NCBI GenBank assembly: GCA_021200565.1
Contig: JAJQGJ010000002.1
Span: forward strand, 1-64,000
Direction of reading: 5' to 3'
Source: Oscillospiraceae bacterium
GTDB taxonomy: Bacteria > Bacillota > Clostridia > Oscillospirales > Ruminococcaceae
Length of the DNA stretch: 64,000 nucleotides
Position numbers and translations under genes: made by a program. Below are positions 25,201-34,236 of the stretch, piece by piece. Numbering within the stretch: position 1 is the stretch's first letter; every line of letters begins with the position of its first letter. The notes beneath the pieces are model-generated. The model was not told where the DNA came from. It was given only the letters and a program-made list of their open reading frames with translations, and did not search any database.

Positions 25201-27780
25201 ATTATCAATGTAGAGGCATCTCGGAAGAAAGAACTCAAAGACATTGCAGATGAAGTATCTAAGCTTCTCAGCAGGACAAGCAATCACCTTGAATGGGTAT
25301 CAGCACAGTTTGCATCGAACAGTTTCAGTCAGACAATGAAACTGACAGAGCTATATTCAAGAACACAAAAATGCTTAGCTTCCATGCATATGCTAGGTGG
25401 TTGGATTGACTATCAAGAAGCAAAGGATGATTGTTGTGCCAACGGACTTGAAGATTTTATCTCGAAAATTGAGACAGCAAATTATTACTCCGATATCGAA
25501 AGGATTTTCCTTAAAGGCTTCTATCATATGTGGCTTGGAGCAGTGTGCGACAAGTCTGCTTCAGTGCGTCGCTTTAGACGAAATACTCAAGACGAGCGCA
25601 TCAAAAAGTTTATTGAGCTGGATGATCTTCAGCTTCTCATTGCTCAAATGCGTATCCGCGAAAAGCTGATTGAGAATCTTCCTTCAAATCACCAATTACT
25701 CAAGGCAACAGATGAAGTTGCTATACTAAAAAAAGAATTGAGTAAAAAGCGAAACATCATGCCTCTGAGAAAGCTCTTCAAGCAAATTCCAAATCTGTTG
25801 CTGAAGCTCAAGCCATGTTTGATGATGTCTCCGCTTTCCGTATCTTATTTCTTAGAGACTGAAGCATATCACTTTGATCTTGTAATCTTTGATGAGGCAT
25901 CTCAGATTTTCCCTGAAGATGCTATTGGTGCGATATTTAGAGGATCACAAGTGATCATTGCAGGTGACAGTAAACAGTTGCCCCCTACAAATTTCTTTGC
26001 TGCATCAACCAACAATTTTGATGGTGATTACGACATTTCAGGAGAAGAGGATTTCAGTGAAGTCATTTCCGACTCTATTTTGGAGGAATCCGCATCAGTG
26101 TTGCCGAATCGAACTTTGCTTTGGCATTATCGTAGCAAACATGAAAATTTGATTGCCTTTTCTAACAGAGAAATCTACAAGAACAACCTGATCACCTTCC
26201 CAAATAGCGCCACGAAAATTCCTGATATGGGTGTCGAATATATTCATGTAGAGAATGGTTATTATGAGGGCGGAGGCAAGAATTGCAATATAAGAGAAGC
26301 TCAAAAGTGCGTGATGCTCGTATTGGATCACATCCAAAGGCATCCGGAGCGTTCGCTCGGAATCATTGCATTTAGCGAAAAACAACAGACTGCAATCGAA
26401 AATGCAATAATTGATTTCAGAGAGCGTAATCCAAAGTATGAATGGTTTTTTGACGAATCTAAAGATGAGCCGTTCTTTGTGAAAAATCTTGAGAATGTTC
26501 AGGACGATGAAAGAGATACCATAATATTTAGTATCTGCTACGCAAAAGATAGGACAGGTAAAATGTATATGCGTTTCGGTCCCCTTGGTCATGAAGGTGG
26601 CGAACGCCGTCTGAATGTTGCTATTACAAGAGCAAAGTGCAATGTCAAACTCGTTGGCTCTATTCTTCCGTCAGATATCGACCTGAGCAGAACAAACTCC
26701 GAGGGCGTAAGGATGCTAAGATCCTATATTGAGTTTGCACAGCAAGGCACAAGCGCACTAAAACCGGTTGAGAACGATGAAGCTTTTGAGTTAAAAGATG
26801 ATTTCTGTAAAGTGATTGCAGAGTTCCTGAGAAAACACGGATACTCAGTAGAAACCGAGATCGGTTGCTCTGACTATAAGATTGACATCGCTGTTGTTAA
26901 TCCTGATGAAGAAGGCGAGTATATAGCCGGTATTGAGTGTGACGGATTTTCTTATGTTCACGCAAAGACAGCTCGTGATAGAGATCATCTAAGACGAACC
27001 ATTCTTCAGAACATGGGATGGAATCTTTACCGTGTTTGGTCTACTGAATGGATGCGTAATCCTAATGCTGAAGGAGAAGCATTACTTGCTTTCTTGCACT
27101 CTGTTGTTGGAAAAGATGGTAAAGTGCGCCATGCTATAAAAAATAGCAATGACGGAAGTGCCGGTGTTGCTATCGATCAAATTGCAAGTGAGACAACAAA
27201 AGTTGTTCAGAAGCAACCTTCTGTTAACCCTTATGGATTCGCTTACTACAAAGAGGCAAAATGGTGGGATACGCCTCATTCTGGCTCAAATGACAATCTC
27301 ACAAGAATCAGTGAGAATATTAAGTACATAGTTTCAGTTGAACAGCCAATGCACATGGAACTGCTTTATAAACGAATGGGGCCATCTTTTACAGCCGGAA
27401 AGGCAACAGAAGGCGTCAAGAACACTATCCTTGAAGCAATCAACAAGAGGCTTAATGGTCAGGTGCGGATCGATAATGACAATTTTATTCGACTCCTACC
27501 CGAAACTCCCGTTATCGTTCGTATTCCAAAGAGATATGACACACCACGCCCCATAGAATACATTCATACTGAGGAAGTTGCAAATGCAATGATAAAGATC
27601 ATCGAACATTCCTTTGGTATTACTATAGAGGATTTGTCTACTGAGTGCGCTCGTGCATTTGGATTCGAGCGAAAAGGACCGAAAATCAAGCAAAAAACTG
27701 ACGCTGCTATCGACTTCTTGGTTAGATCCGGCAAAGTTAAGCTTATTGACGGTAAAGCTCAATTAGCGGGCGGCAGATAA
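22237..27780 (+). CDS. Giant DUF4011-helicase-nuclease-DUF3320 protein
   Basis: 1847 residues. DUF4011-like N-terminus (YWEHQLLDLGKRNKMINY). Superfamily 1 helicase split by a large coiled insert: Walker A MQGPPGTGKSQT near 308, then about 900 residues with helices, then Walker B VIFDEASQIFPEDAIGAIF near 1218, AGDSKQLPPTNFF, WHYRSKHENLIAFSN and GGERRLNVAITRAK near 1460. A Vsr/MTES_1575-type nuclease at about 1530-1620 (DYKIDIAVV, IAGIECDG, RDRDHLRRTILQNMGWNLYR). DUF3320-like tail from about 1765. Such helicase-nucleases occur as phage-defence proteins (I recall the name Hhe for a similar order, unverified). GGAGAA before ATG. The kinase gene starts 23 bases after it. Confidence 0.9.
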   Translation: MSSTLLDKKIEYWEHQLLDLGKRNKMINYRETKRSTLKLVEPAFEDLFQRLAINEETLTFQRSVDRETDIRVFSILSLLENLSSPLPVTIGDIKAEGSILERQKTLKNIRSKSRLSMEEQGTNILYLSFGFIEWRDGKGASAQWIKSPLILVPAVLALEALNSPYSLSKHEDDIVVNPTLQYYLKTEYGIDLPDFDADKDTLSDYLESLEEIADQRGWRILKEVSLGLLSFLKISMYNDLMRNEERIKSNPVIKAMSGDTDEANDIPENLRTFDLDSIRTQDCYQVMSADSSQQDAILYSKNNISFVMQGPPGTGKSQTITNIIAEALADGKKILFVSEKMAALQVVYRRLQDAHLADFCLPLHSYKANKKEILEQIGANLRLKQTRVKDTALNNLEELLAIRQELNQYATELHQLNPELNISCYEVYSKLEDVNDAPSVTYAIDAPLTVTQAKLQAYLNKLKDYSLAIQRISYEIHNNPWDGLKSRTTGYEYTEKMRQELTSLRDAIDAVFRSISDIKECPDLISVLSYTSLLAMVKTMCGICELPAIPDIWLETGKLQVVRTEAEDLKAKYEKLFVLENSISGVFVSNIYDYNYNDWKDNLLAIANSLVGMPFIKNANSDFFVENHASLHQMFTDIRDQLAQAISAFDSMNSMLGFNGAVNKNNQQDIAAVLAAIRGNIIIPSQWFDNDTTKYKALVLEAKAKASYLSETKDRILADWESDVLRLDYAPMLLRYKTEYTSFFKIFKSQYKQDKKQIQALSKTVIKKLSDEAASSLLLSLKEYHEQLAWFESNSASLADALSIYYNGVESKWDDALAAIDVIEKLKALPTACITDNLQRIVSQDHSKQIAALDEHLSSSMTAFAKIQDVISSGAIELNIDKTDFDGKTAIEQIDIYLRELNRVADETALLAPYLVNKGVQVSVIYGAIEDLNEHTGLSELLSTGKHFYERHFGEFYADRKTDWDNILKLLSQTENIIQMELYEELKPIINVEASRKKELKDIADEVSKLLSRTSNHLEWVSAQFASNSFSQTMKLTELYSRTQKCLASMHMLGGWIDYQEAKDDCCANGLEDFISKIETANYYSDIERIFLKGFYHMWLGAVCDKSASVRRFRRNTQDERIKKFIELDDLQLLIAQMRIREKLIENLPSNHQLLKATDEVAILKKELSKKRNIMPLRKLFKQIPNLLLKLKPCLMMSPLSVSYFLETEAYHFDLVIFDEASQIFPEDAIGAIFRGSQVIIAGDSKQLPPTNFFAASTNNFDGDYDISGEEDFSEVISDSILEESASVLPNRTLLWHYRSKHENLIAFSNREIYKNNLITFPNSATKIPDMGVEYIHVENGYYEGGGKNCNIREAQKCVMLVLDHIQRHPERSLGIIAFSEKQQTAIENAIIDFRERNPKYEWFFDESKDEPFFVKNLENVQDDERDTIIFSICYAKDRTGKMYMRFGPLGHEGGERRLNVAITRAKCNVKLVGSILPSDIDLSRTNSEGVRMLRSYIEFAQQGTSALKPVENDEAFELKDDFCKVIAEFLRKHGYSVETEIGCSDYKIDIAVVNPDEEGEYIAGIECDGFSYVHAKTARDRDHLRRTILQNMGWNLYRVWSTEWMRNPNAEGEALLAFLHSVVGKDGKVRHAIKNSNDGSAGVAIDQIASETTKVVQKQPSVNPYGFAYYKEAKWWDTPHSGSNDNLTRISENIKYIVSVEQPMHMELLYKRMGPSFTAGKATEGVKNTILEAINKRLNGQVRIDNDNFIRLLPETPVIVRIPKRYDTPRPIEYIHTEEVANAMIKIIEHSFGITIEDLSTECARAFGFERKGPKIKQKTDAAIDFLVRSGKVKLIDGKAQLAGGR

Positions 27781-27803
27781 CCGCTTTTACAGGAGGAAAG
27801 GCT

Positions 27804-29486
27804 ATGAGCAATCAAACAGTAATCAGCCCTAATGTTAATACAACTGTAATCAATTCTGAACTTGGTCAGGCTACCGCAATCAACCCTGCTCTGACCAGCG
27901 ATTCAAGTAAAAAGTTGGCTTCAGGCACGATTCTTGGTGGTAAGTATCAAATAAGTGAGCCGTTGAGTATTTCGACCGGAGAAGCTGACCTCTATGTCTG
28001 CAAATACAACGAAAGAGAGTATGTTGCGAAAGTTTATAGAAGACAGCGTGCGGTCAAGCCGGAGGTCATCTCTGTTTTGAAGTCGATCAACTCTCCTTAT
28101 GTTGCGTCACTGTTCGATACGGGCGAACACAATGGTTTGCCATTCGAGGTACTGCCCTATTACAAAAATGGCAGTCTGCAAGGAAGGAAGTTTTCTCTTG
28201 ATGAACTGAAAAAGACGATCATCCCATGCGTCAATGAGGCTCTTCATGTCTTGCACAAGAACGATATTATTCACAAGGATTTGAAGCCATCCAATATTAT
28301 GCTTTTGGATGATAACAAGAGCGTGGCAATTATTGACTTTGGTATTAGTTCAGTTGTCGAGCAAGGAAATACAGTTCTGGTAACAAAAACAGGTATGACT
28401 CCTGAGTATTCTGCGCCGGAAACTTTCAGAAGCCTCTTTTTGGAAGAGTCCGACTATTATTCCTTCGGCATTACTTTATATGAGCTGTATTGTGGTTATA
28501 CACCGTATAAAAACATGAGCGCAGAAGAGATTGCGCAATTTACCGCTGTGCAGCGCATTCCATTCCCGAAGGATATGCCGAAGGAACTGCAAGATCTTAT
28601 CTCTGCTGTAACCTACTTCGATATTACTAATAGACACAAGAAGGAAAATCCCAACCGCCGCTGGACATATACAGAAGTTCTAAATTGGTGTAGGGGAAAG
28701 AAGCAAGTCATTCCGGGTGAAGGTGTAGGCATGGTTGCGGAAAAGGCTATTCCCACCTATACTTTCTTGGGACAGGGCTATAAGGACATACCGTCTTTGG
28801 TTACGGCACTTGCAAGCAACTGGAACGACGGCAAGAAGCAACTATATCGCGGTTTGATGTCTGCATTCTTCAAGAACTTTAATCCTGAAATTGCCGGATA
28901 CTGTATGGATGCGGAGGACGAGGCATCTCGCACAGCAGGAAAAGATGATATTATCTTCTGGAATTTGCTTTACAAGATTTATCCCGAACTCAACGGCTTC
29001 TATTGGATGGGGCAAATCTACGAATCACTTCCTGCTCTGGGACGAGATATGCTCGAAAAACTTTGGAAGAATGACAAGTCCAACTATACATATTGGGACA
29101 GTATTCTGGGCAATAAATTACTCACAAATTATTTGGCTATGGTTAAATCCAAGAATGCAGGACTGTCTGTTGCCGTATCTACCCTTGAAACTGCTCACAG
29201 TTTGAGCAACAGAAGCACGAGAGATACCTTGATGAACTATTACACAATGGCATATTTACTCTCTGGTCAGAAGCTTTTCAGTATCGGAGACAAGCAGCTC
29301 AAAAATGTTTCCGAGCTTACTGCACACATGAGAGCCCTCCTTGATTCTTCATATGAGGAATTTGAAGACTTTTGCCATTCATTGATTGACTACGATGACA
29401 CGCTGGATGTCCAGCTTGAAGCATGGCTAATTGCACTTGGCAAAAGGAAGGAATTAGATGCTTGGCGTCATAGTCTGAATGCCTGA
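27804..29486 (+). CDS. Hanks-type Ser/Thr protein kinase
   Basis: 560 residues. Kinase domain at about 46-300: degenerate glycine loop (EPLSISTGEADLYVC), VAIK-type lysine in EYVAKVYR, catalytic HKDLKPSNIMLLDD near 156, DFG in IDFGISS near 177, TPEYSAPETF. About 260 further residues are helical with no transmembrane segment, so unlike PknB-type receptors it is cytoplasmic. Phosphorylates Ser/Thr; natural partners are the FHA protein and PP2C phosphatase encoded downstream. Starts 23 bases after the helicase stop with AGGAGGAAAGG. A 279-base gap with a possible structured RNA separates it from the next gene. Confidence 0.92.
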   Translation: MSNQTVISPNVNTTVINSELGQATAINPALTSDSSKKLASGTILGGKYQISEPLSISTGEADLYVCKYNEREYVAKVYRRQRAVKPEVISVLKSINSPYVASLFDTGEHNGLPFEVLPYYKNGSLQGRKFSLDELKKTIIPCVNEALHVLHKNDIIHKDLKPSNIMLLDDNKSVAIIDFGISSVVEQGNTVLVTKTGMTPEYSAPETFRSLFLEESDYYSFGITLYELYCGYTPYKNMSAEEIAQFTAVQRIPFPKDMPKELQDLISAVTYFDITNRHKKENPNRRWTYTEVLNWCRGKKQVIPGEGVGMVAEKAIPTYTFLGQGYKDIPSLVTALASNWNDGKKQLYRGLMSAFFKNFNPEIAGYCMDAEDEASRTAGKDDIIFWNLLYKIYPELNGFYWMGQIYESLPALGRDMLEKLWKNDKSNYTYWDSILGNKLLTNYLAMVKSKNAGLSVAVSTLETAHSLSNRSTRDTLMNYYTMAYLLSGQKLFSIGDKQLKNVSELTAHMRALLDSSYEEFEDFCHSLIDYDDTLDVQLEAWLIALGKRKELDAWRHSLNA

Positions 29487-29556
29487 TTCCATTCTTTATT
29501 TTACACTCATATTCACGATAGTATTTATGACAGTAATGGGTACCGATCACTATATG

Positions 29557-29659
29557 TTCGACGAAAACATTAAACTTTAGGCAAGTAGCCTACCCTAAGT
29601 CTGCCAGCGTTTTATTTCGTAGGTGGCTGGCTAATTGGCTGTTGAGTATTTTCGTCGAA
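29557..29659 (+). ncRNA. Candidate structured RNA between kinase and coiled-coil genes
   Basis: A perfect 11-bp stem, TTCGACGAAAA (29557-29567) with TTTTCGTCGAA (29649-29659), encloses 81 bases that fold into two local hairpins: TAGGC-AAGTA-GCCTA (29578-29592) and GCCAGC...GCTGGC (29603-29608/29626-29631). This three-way-junction layout has no good open frame. It could be a cis-regulatory leader of the downstream genes or a separate small RNA. No reverse transcriptase is near, so it is not an obvious retron. No known riboswitch family is recognised. Confidence 0.5.
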
Positions 29660-29765
29660 ACCTATTATTTTTTGCAATGAGGGTTCAAGAGCAGCTCGTT
29701 ATGTGGAAGAAAATTACTTGCCTCCACACAGACCATACGAATTGTTTGATAAGGAGAAATAATCT

Positions 29766-31052
29766 ATGTCAGGACCTAAATCATCAAGATACACATTAAC
29801 ACCAGAGCAACGCAGGATTCTTGCAGAGCAACGGGAAGTCGAACGCCGCAAGGCTGTAGCAACAGAAAAGATTAGAAAAGCGCAGAAACAGCTCCTTCAG
29901 ATCGGAGGGATGTTTAATACTGAAAAGCAAATCGCCTCAGAGTTGTCTAACAGAACCGGGGATGATAATGGAATGACTGCACTCATTTCAGAGCTCGAAA
30001 CATTGATTACGTCGATTCAACCTATAGTACGCACAAATTATGAAGATGTGAACTCTGTTGAAGAGGCAGCAAATGCAGTGTGCTCTTGCCTCAAAGAAGC
30101 AGAAAAACTCGCAACAAAAATTTCATCAACTGCTGCTGATAACGAGGACATCCTTAAAGCAAACTTGTCCGAGGCTGTTAATCAGGGATTCACTACTTCC
30201 TTTGCAGATATTAAGGAGATTAAAGCCGACACCGCAACCACATTGCGTATTGAAGCCGCACAGCGGCTGGCACAGATAAGCAAAATTGGTTTTCTTCCTT
30301 ATGAATACAAAACAGAAATTAATAGAGCAATCACCAGACTGGATGAGATTACCGATGAAATTTTCCTGAAAAACTTCATTGCGGTGAGCGTCAATCCTCT
30401 GATCAAGCAAGCCAATCATTTCATTGAGGAATACAAGGAATGTCAAACTGAATTTGACAGACTATATACTGAATATTCTGCACTGTGCGAACTTTATTAC
30501 TATGCGACCCAGGAATATGTGTGTTCTCGCTCTTCCATTCAAATACTTGAAGCTGAGATTGCGAGAATCAAGCAAGCAGTTGCCGAAGATGACGAACAAG
30601 CCTATATTAGCGATTGCTTAGATGAAGTTATGGTTGAAATGGGTTATTCTGTGCTTGGCTCTCGCGAAGTTACTAAGCGAAGTGGGAAAAGATTTCGGAA
30701 CGAGCTGTATGCATATGGAGATGGTACAGCAGTCAATGTAACATATTCTTCAGATGGCAAAATTGCTATGGAGCTTGGTGGTATAGATACAAGCGATCGT
30801 GTACCTACTGCACAGGAAACAAACAAGCTTTGCGACTCGATGGAGCATTTTTGTGAGGACTTCAAGGAGATCGAAAAAAGGCTTCTTGTGAAAGGCGTTG
30901 TACTCGCAGATCGTATTCTTCTTCCCGCAGAAGCAGAATATGCGCAAATTATCAACACATCTGACTATGCCATGGAAACTGAGGCTGACACCATCAGCGT
31001 AAAGAAACAGCGCAAATCTGCCTCCAAACAAAAGGCTCTTCGGAGGGAGTGA
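29766..31052 (+). CDS. Coiled-coil protein of the kinase/FHA locus
   Basis: 428 residues, unrecognised. N-terminus MSGPKSSRYTLTPEQRRIL followed by a strongly charged helix (EQREVERRKAVATEKIRKAQ), long helical segments through about 290, and a mixed alpha/beta C-terminal part with ELYAYGDGTAVNVTYSSDGK (a short beta domain) before a Lys-rich tail. No membrane segment. Starts with ATG after AAGGAG and sits 5 bases before the FHA gene. The MSGPKSSRY start recurs in proteins of similar gene clusters as far as I recall. It may be a structural or scaffold component and a kinase substrate; function unknown. Confidence 0.75.
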   Translation: MSGPKSSRYTLTPEQRRILAEQREVERRKAVATEKIRKAQKQLLQIGGMFNTEKQIASELSNRTGDDNGMTALISELETLITSIQPIVRTNYEDVNSVEEAANAVCSCLKEAEKLATKISSTAADNEDILKANLSEAVNQGFTTSFADIKEIKADTATTLRIEAAQRLAQISKIGFLPYEYKTEINRAITRLDEITDEIFLKNFIAVSVNPLIKQANHFIEEYKECQTEFDRLYTEYSALCELYYYATQEYVCSRSSIQILEAEIARIKQAVAEDDEQAYISDCLDEVMVEMGYSVLGSREVTKRSGKRFRNELYAYGDGTAVNVTYSSDGKIAMELGGIDTSDRVPTAQETNKLCDSMEHFCEDFKEIEKRLLVKGVVLADRILLPAEAEYAQIINTSDYAMETEADTISVKKQRKSASKQKALRRE

Positions 31053-31057
31053 TATAA

Positions 31058-31687
31058 ATGCAGAAATATAAAATATGTCCATCATGCCGTTCAAAAAACG
31101 AGCCAACACTTTTAGAGTGCCTTTACTGTGAGGCAGACTTAACTCGTGTGAAGATAACAGATGAAGAAACTGAGAAGATGTTAGAAGAAAACGCATCGAC
31201 CTCTCCTGCTTCATCAGAAAAAGCAACGATGATCCGTGTGTGTGATTGTGGAGAGAAAAATCCTGCAAATGCAAGAAAATGTCAGGCGTGTGGAGAGGAT
31301 ATATCTGACATTACTCCGACACCAGATGAAGTAACGGAGAGTGCGCCTGTTAGTTCCCATGCCTATGTTTTGAGCAGTCTTGACGGACAGTATGCATATA
31401 AGGTATTTTGCGATGAAACCGTGATTGGTAGAGAAAACTCCATGAGCGATTACTTGGCGTCAAAAAGCTATGTGAGCCGCGCCCACGCCAAGCTAACTAT
31501 TGAGGGCGGTCTATTCTATATTGAAAATCTCAGCGGAACAAACTTTACATATGTGAATAATAAGAAGATCATCGCAAAGACGGAACTTAAAAACGGAGAC
31601 GAGCTAGGACTGGGTGGAACAAACATCAATGGAAAGTGTCAATCTGAGGCTGCTTATTTCTTGGTGAGGATTAACCAATGTATGTAG
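31058..31687 (+). CDS. Zinc-ribbon plus FHA-domain phosphopeptide reader
   Basis: 209 residues. Two short zinc ribbons: CPSCRSKN...CLYCEAD (about 7-28) and CDCGEKNPANARKCQACGED (about 66-85). FHA domain at about 110-209 with the canonical phosphothreonine-binding features VIGRENSMSDY, SYVSRAHAKLTI and LSGTNFTYVNNKKI. Reads phosphothreonine marks set by the kinase two genes upstream. Five bases after the coiled-coil gene, and its end overlaps the start of the radical-SAM gene by 10 bases. The domain pair recalls the FHA components of bacterial secretion and TerY-type systems. Confidence 0.9.
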   Translation: MQKYKICPSCRSKNEPTLLECLYCEADLTRVKITDEETEKMLEENASTSPASSEKATMIRVCDCGEKNPANARKCQACGEDISDITPTPDEVTESAPVSSHAYVLSSLDGQYAYKVFCDETVIGRENSMSDYLASKSYVSRAHAKLTIEGGLFYIENLSGTNFTYVNNKKIIAKTELKNGDELGLGGTNINGKCQSEAAYFLVRINQCM

Positions 31688-32226
31688 CAAGGGTATTATA
31701 CCCCGTTGAAGTATTAGGTCCCGGTAAACGAGTTGGAATATGGTTTTGTGGTTGCCCAAGACGATGCAAAGGCTGTAGCAACCCGGAACTGTGGGAATTT
31801 CAAGATCGGTATCTTACTACGCCACAGCTTGTTTATGAGCTTGTTTTGCAGATTGCAACAGATCATACAATAGATGGATTCACTATAACAGGTGGAGATC
31901 CTATGTATCAAGGGGAAGATCTAAAGGAATTACTTAGTCTTCTCAAAGGGATCTCTGACGATATTATCGTATATACAGGATACAAGTATCAAGAACTAAA
32001 TTCTGCCTCATTTGAAGACATCAGTGTTCTTATAGATGGTGAATATATTGAAGAGCTCAATGATAATACATTGCTCAGAGGCTCATCAAATCAAAATGTG
32101 TATGTTTTAGATGAAACTAAGTCTGATAAATATAGCAGCTATTTTAGTACGGAAAGCAATAAAATTCAGAACTTTTTTACTTCAGATGGTGTGGTTTCCG
32201 TTGGAATACATAAGCCAAACTTCTGA
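31678..32226 (+). CDS. Radical-SAM activase-like 4Fe-4S protein
   Basis: 182 residues. GIWFCGCPRRCKGCSNPELW carries the CxxxCxxC iron-sulfur motif (about 28-35), followed by FTITGGDPMYQ, an SAM-binding GGE-like motif. This is the minimal fold of NrdG/PflA-type glycyl-radical activases. No glycyl-radical enzyme is encoded in the window, so its substrate must be another protein of the locus or be elsewhere. Overlaps the FHA gene by 10 bases, so it is translationally coupled. Odd in a signalling locus and probably a modification enzyme. Confidence 0.85.
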   Translation: MYVARVLYPVEVLGPGKRVGIWFCGCPRRCKGCSNPELWEFQDRYLTTPQLVYELVLQIATDHTIDGFTITGGDPMYQGEDLKELLSLLKGISDDIIVYTGYKYQELNSASFEDISVLIDGEYIEELNDNTLLRGSSNQNVYVLDETKSDKYSSYFSTESNKIQNFFTSDGVVSVGIHKPNF

Positions 32227-32352
32227 AATCGAAGTTTAGCTCGCAGAGGTGGAGAGTTAGGCTAATTTACTGATTACCCAATAGCGAAATTAAAAAACAC
32301 ATGCGACAAAAATTTTTATAACGAAATCATTAAACGAATTGGAGGGAAAGAA
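32227..32352 (+). other. Intergenic spacer with hairpin in the kinase/FHA locus
   Basis: 126 bases without a gene. A TTAGC.../...GCTAA hairpin (about 32236-32263) is visible, with an AT-rich tail and GGAGGG before the next ATG. It may be an internal promoter or processing region; no clear -35/-10 pair was found. Confidence 0.35.
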
Positions 32353-34233
32353 ATGAGTGATTACATTTCAAAATGGCATAAGGAGCTTGGCATTTTCTCA
32401 AAGATTAAACCTCTCATTATCTTGGAGGGTAATGTGCTTGACTCCTATCAGTACCCTGAAGAAGGCAGCACACCGAAAGGAAGCATTCTTCGTCTGCCTG
32501 AATATCTGCATTTCTATTTCAAAGATATGGGCTATCAGAATATCGTATTCTATGATAGTCTTTGCGGATTCTATAACACTTGCGAGGAAGGCTACCTTGA
32601 CAATTTTGCAAAGTTGGCTGAATGCTCTGCATCTCAGGGATATATAAAGTCTGAGTTCAAGGGCAGCAGCAAAAACGATGCGGCAGTAAACATTGTAAGG
32701 AAAACACTTGCCCAAAACAAAGAAGCAACTGTTATCATTATGGACTTCGCATCTCGATATATTACTTCTCCCGACAACATGGAACAGAGTGAAGTGGACA
32801 GCTTTACCGTATTACTTCAGGCATCTCTCGATGCAAAAGATGTTCGAACCGAGAGTAACGGTATTCTTAAAAACCTCCTGATTCTGATTACCAATAAAGC
32901 TAATGATATTCCCGCTTGGTTTTATCTACAGAATCCCAATGTCAAAATGATTACCCTTTCTTCTCCATCTAAAGAAGAGCGCGAAGCACTTGTAAAAAGT
33001 CCTAACTTTCCCGGCTTCTTTGCCAGAGAAGTGTATATGCAGGATAGTGCATATTACAACGAGCATCCAGATGAACTCGAAAAAATTCAAGACAAATTTG
33101 TTGCACTTACCGAAGGTTTTAGCTTTACAGAAATCAATGGTCTTCGCAGACTATGTAAAAATGAAAAGATCCGAATGCAGGATTTATGCGATGTCATCGA
33201 TCTTTATAAATATGGTATTCGTGAGAATCCTTGGAAGAACCTTGACTTAGCTAAAATCCGCAATGCTAAAGCTGATTTTGAAAACCGCGTCAAAGGACAA
33301 GACTATGCTATAACAAAGACTCTTGATGTAATCAAGAGAGCCATTACAGGAATGTCCGGTTTACAAGGATCGTCTCATACCAGACCAAAGGGTGTCCTGT
33401 TTTTTGCGGGTCCTACCGGTACAGGTAAAACAGAAACAGCAAAAACTCTTGCAGAGATTCTGTTTGGTGATGAAAGCTGCTGCAAGCGTTTCGACATGAG
33501 TGAATACGGTCAAAGTCATAGCGATCAGAAATTGCTTGGTGCGCCTCCCGGATATGTCGGCTATGAAGCTGGTGGTCAGCTCACAAATGCTGTGAAGAAA
33601 AATCCGTTCGCCATTCTTTTGTTTGATGAAATTGAAAAAGCCCATCCTTCCATTCTGGACAAGTTCCTTCAGATTCTTGAAGATGGAAGAATGACAGACG
33701 GACAAGGTAATACAGTGTATTTTTCTGAAACCATTATCATCTTTACAAGTAACCTTGGCATTTTCACAGTGAATGAAAATGGTCAGCGAGAGACAAATGT
33801 AACAAGCGATATGCCGTATCAGGAGATGTCTGCTCGTGTTAGAGAAGCAATCGAAGATCACTTTAAGCTTCAGCTTGGTCGCCCTGAGATTCTTAATAGA
33901 ATTGGCGAAAATATTGTTGTATTTGATTACATTCGTCCTGATGTCGCCAAACTCATACTTTCTTCTCAGGTTAAAAAGATCGTCAAGAATCTCTCTGTTG
34001 AAAAACATATTGCGCTGACTATTTCTGACGATGCTATGAGTATTCTGACTGAACAATCCCTCAGTAACTTGGCGAATGGTGGTAGAGGCATTGGTAATGT
34101 AGTCGAAAACCTTCTGATCAATCCGCTATCCAGGTACTTGTTTGACAACGAGATTTTTGATAATGCAACGGTAAGTATTGATACTATCGATGTGACAGCA
34201 AGCCCACCTTCATTGGTTTGCACAAAGGAGTAA
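32353..34233 (+). CDS. ClpB/ClpA-type AAA+ ATPase
   Basis: 626 residues. The first ~300 residues look like a degenerate AAA-type module without a Walker A loop (LIILEGNVLDSYQ, VIIMDFASRYI). The second is a full Clp-type D2 domain: GPTGTGKTETAKTLAEIL near 352, Walker B ILLFDEIEKAHPSI, IIFTSNLG sensor, LGRPEILNRIGEN with the arginine finger, and a Clp D2-small C-terminus. There is no Clp N-domain or ClpP-binding tripeptide, so it is more likely a remodelling ATPase than a protease subunit, much as ClpV is in type VI secretion. The PP2C gene starts 3 bases after its stop. Confidence 0.9.
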   Translation: MSDYISKWHKELGIFSKIKPLIILEGNVLDSYQYPEEGSTPKGSILRLPEYLHFYFKDMGYQNIVFYDSLCGFYNTCEEGYLDNFAKLAECSASQGYIKSEFKGSSKNDAAVNIVRKTLAQNKEATVIIMDFASRYITSPDNMEQSEVDSFTVLLQASLDAKDVRTESNGILKNLLILITNKANDIPAWFYLQNPNVKMITLSSPSKEEREALVKSPNFPGFFAREVYMQDSAYYNEHPDELEKIQDKFVALTEGFSFTEINGLRRLCKNEKIRMQDLCDVIDLYKYGIRENPWKNLDLAKIRNAKADFENRVKGQDYAITKTLDVIKRAITGMSGLQGSSHTRPKGVLFFAGPTGTGKTETAKTLAEILFGDESCCKRFDMSEYGQSHSDQKLLGAPPGYVGYEAGGQLTNAVKKNPFAILLFDEIEKAHPSILDKFLQILEDGRMTDGQGNTVYFSETIIIFTSNLGIFTVNENGQRETNVTSDMPYQEMSARVREAIEDHFKLQLGRPEILNRIGENIVVFDYIRPDVAKLILSSQVKKIVKNLSVEKHIALTISDDAMSILTEQSLSNLANGGRGIGNVVENLLINPLSRYLFDNEIFDNATVSIDTIDVTASPPSLVCTKE

Positions 34234-34236
34234 GAC

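Noticed and set aside
29557-29659. Retron msr-msd
   Set aside because: Flanking inverted repeats fit superficially, but no reverse transcriptase is encoded anywhere in the window.
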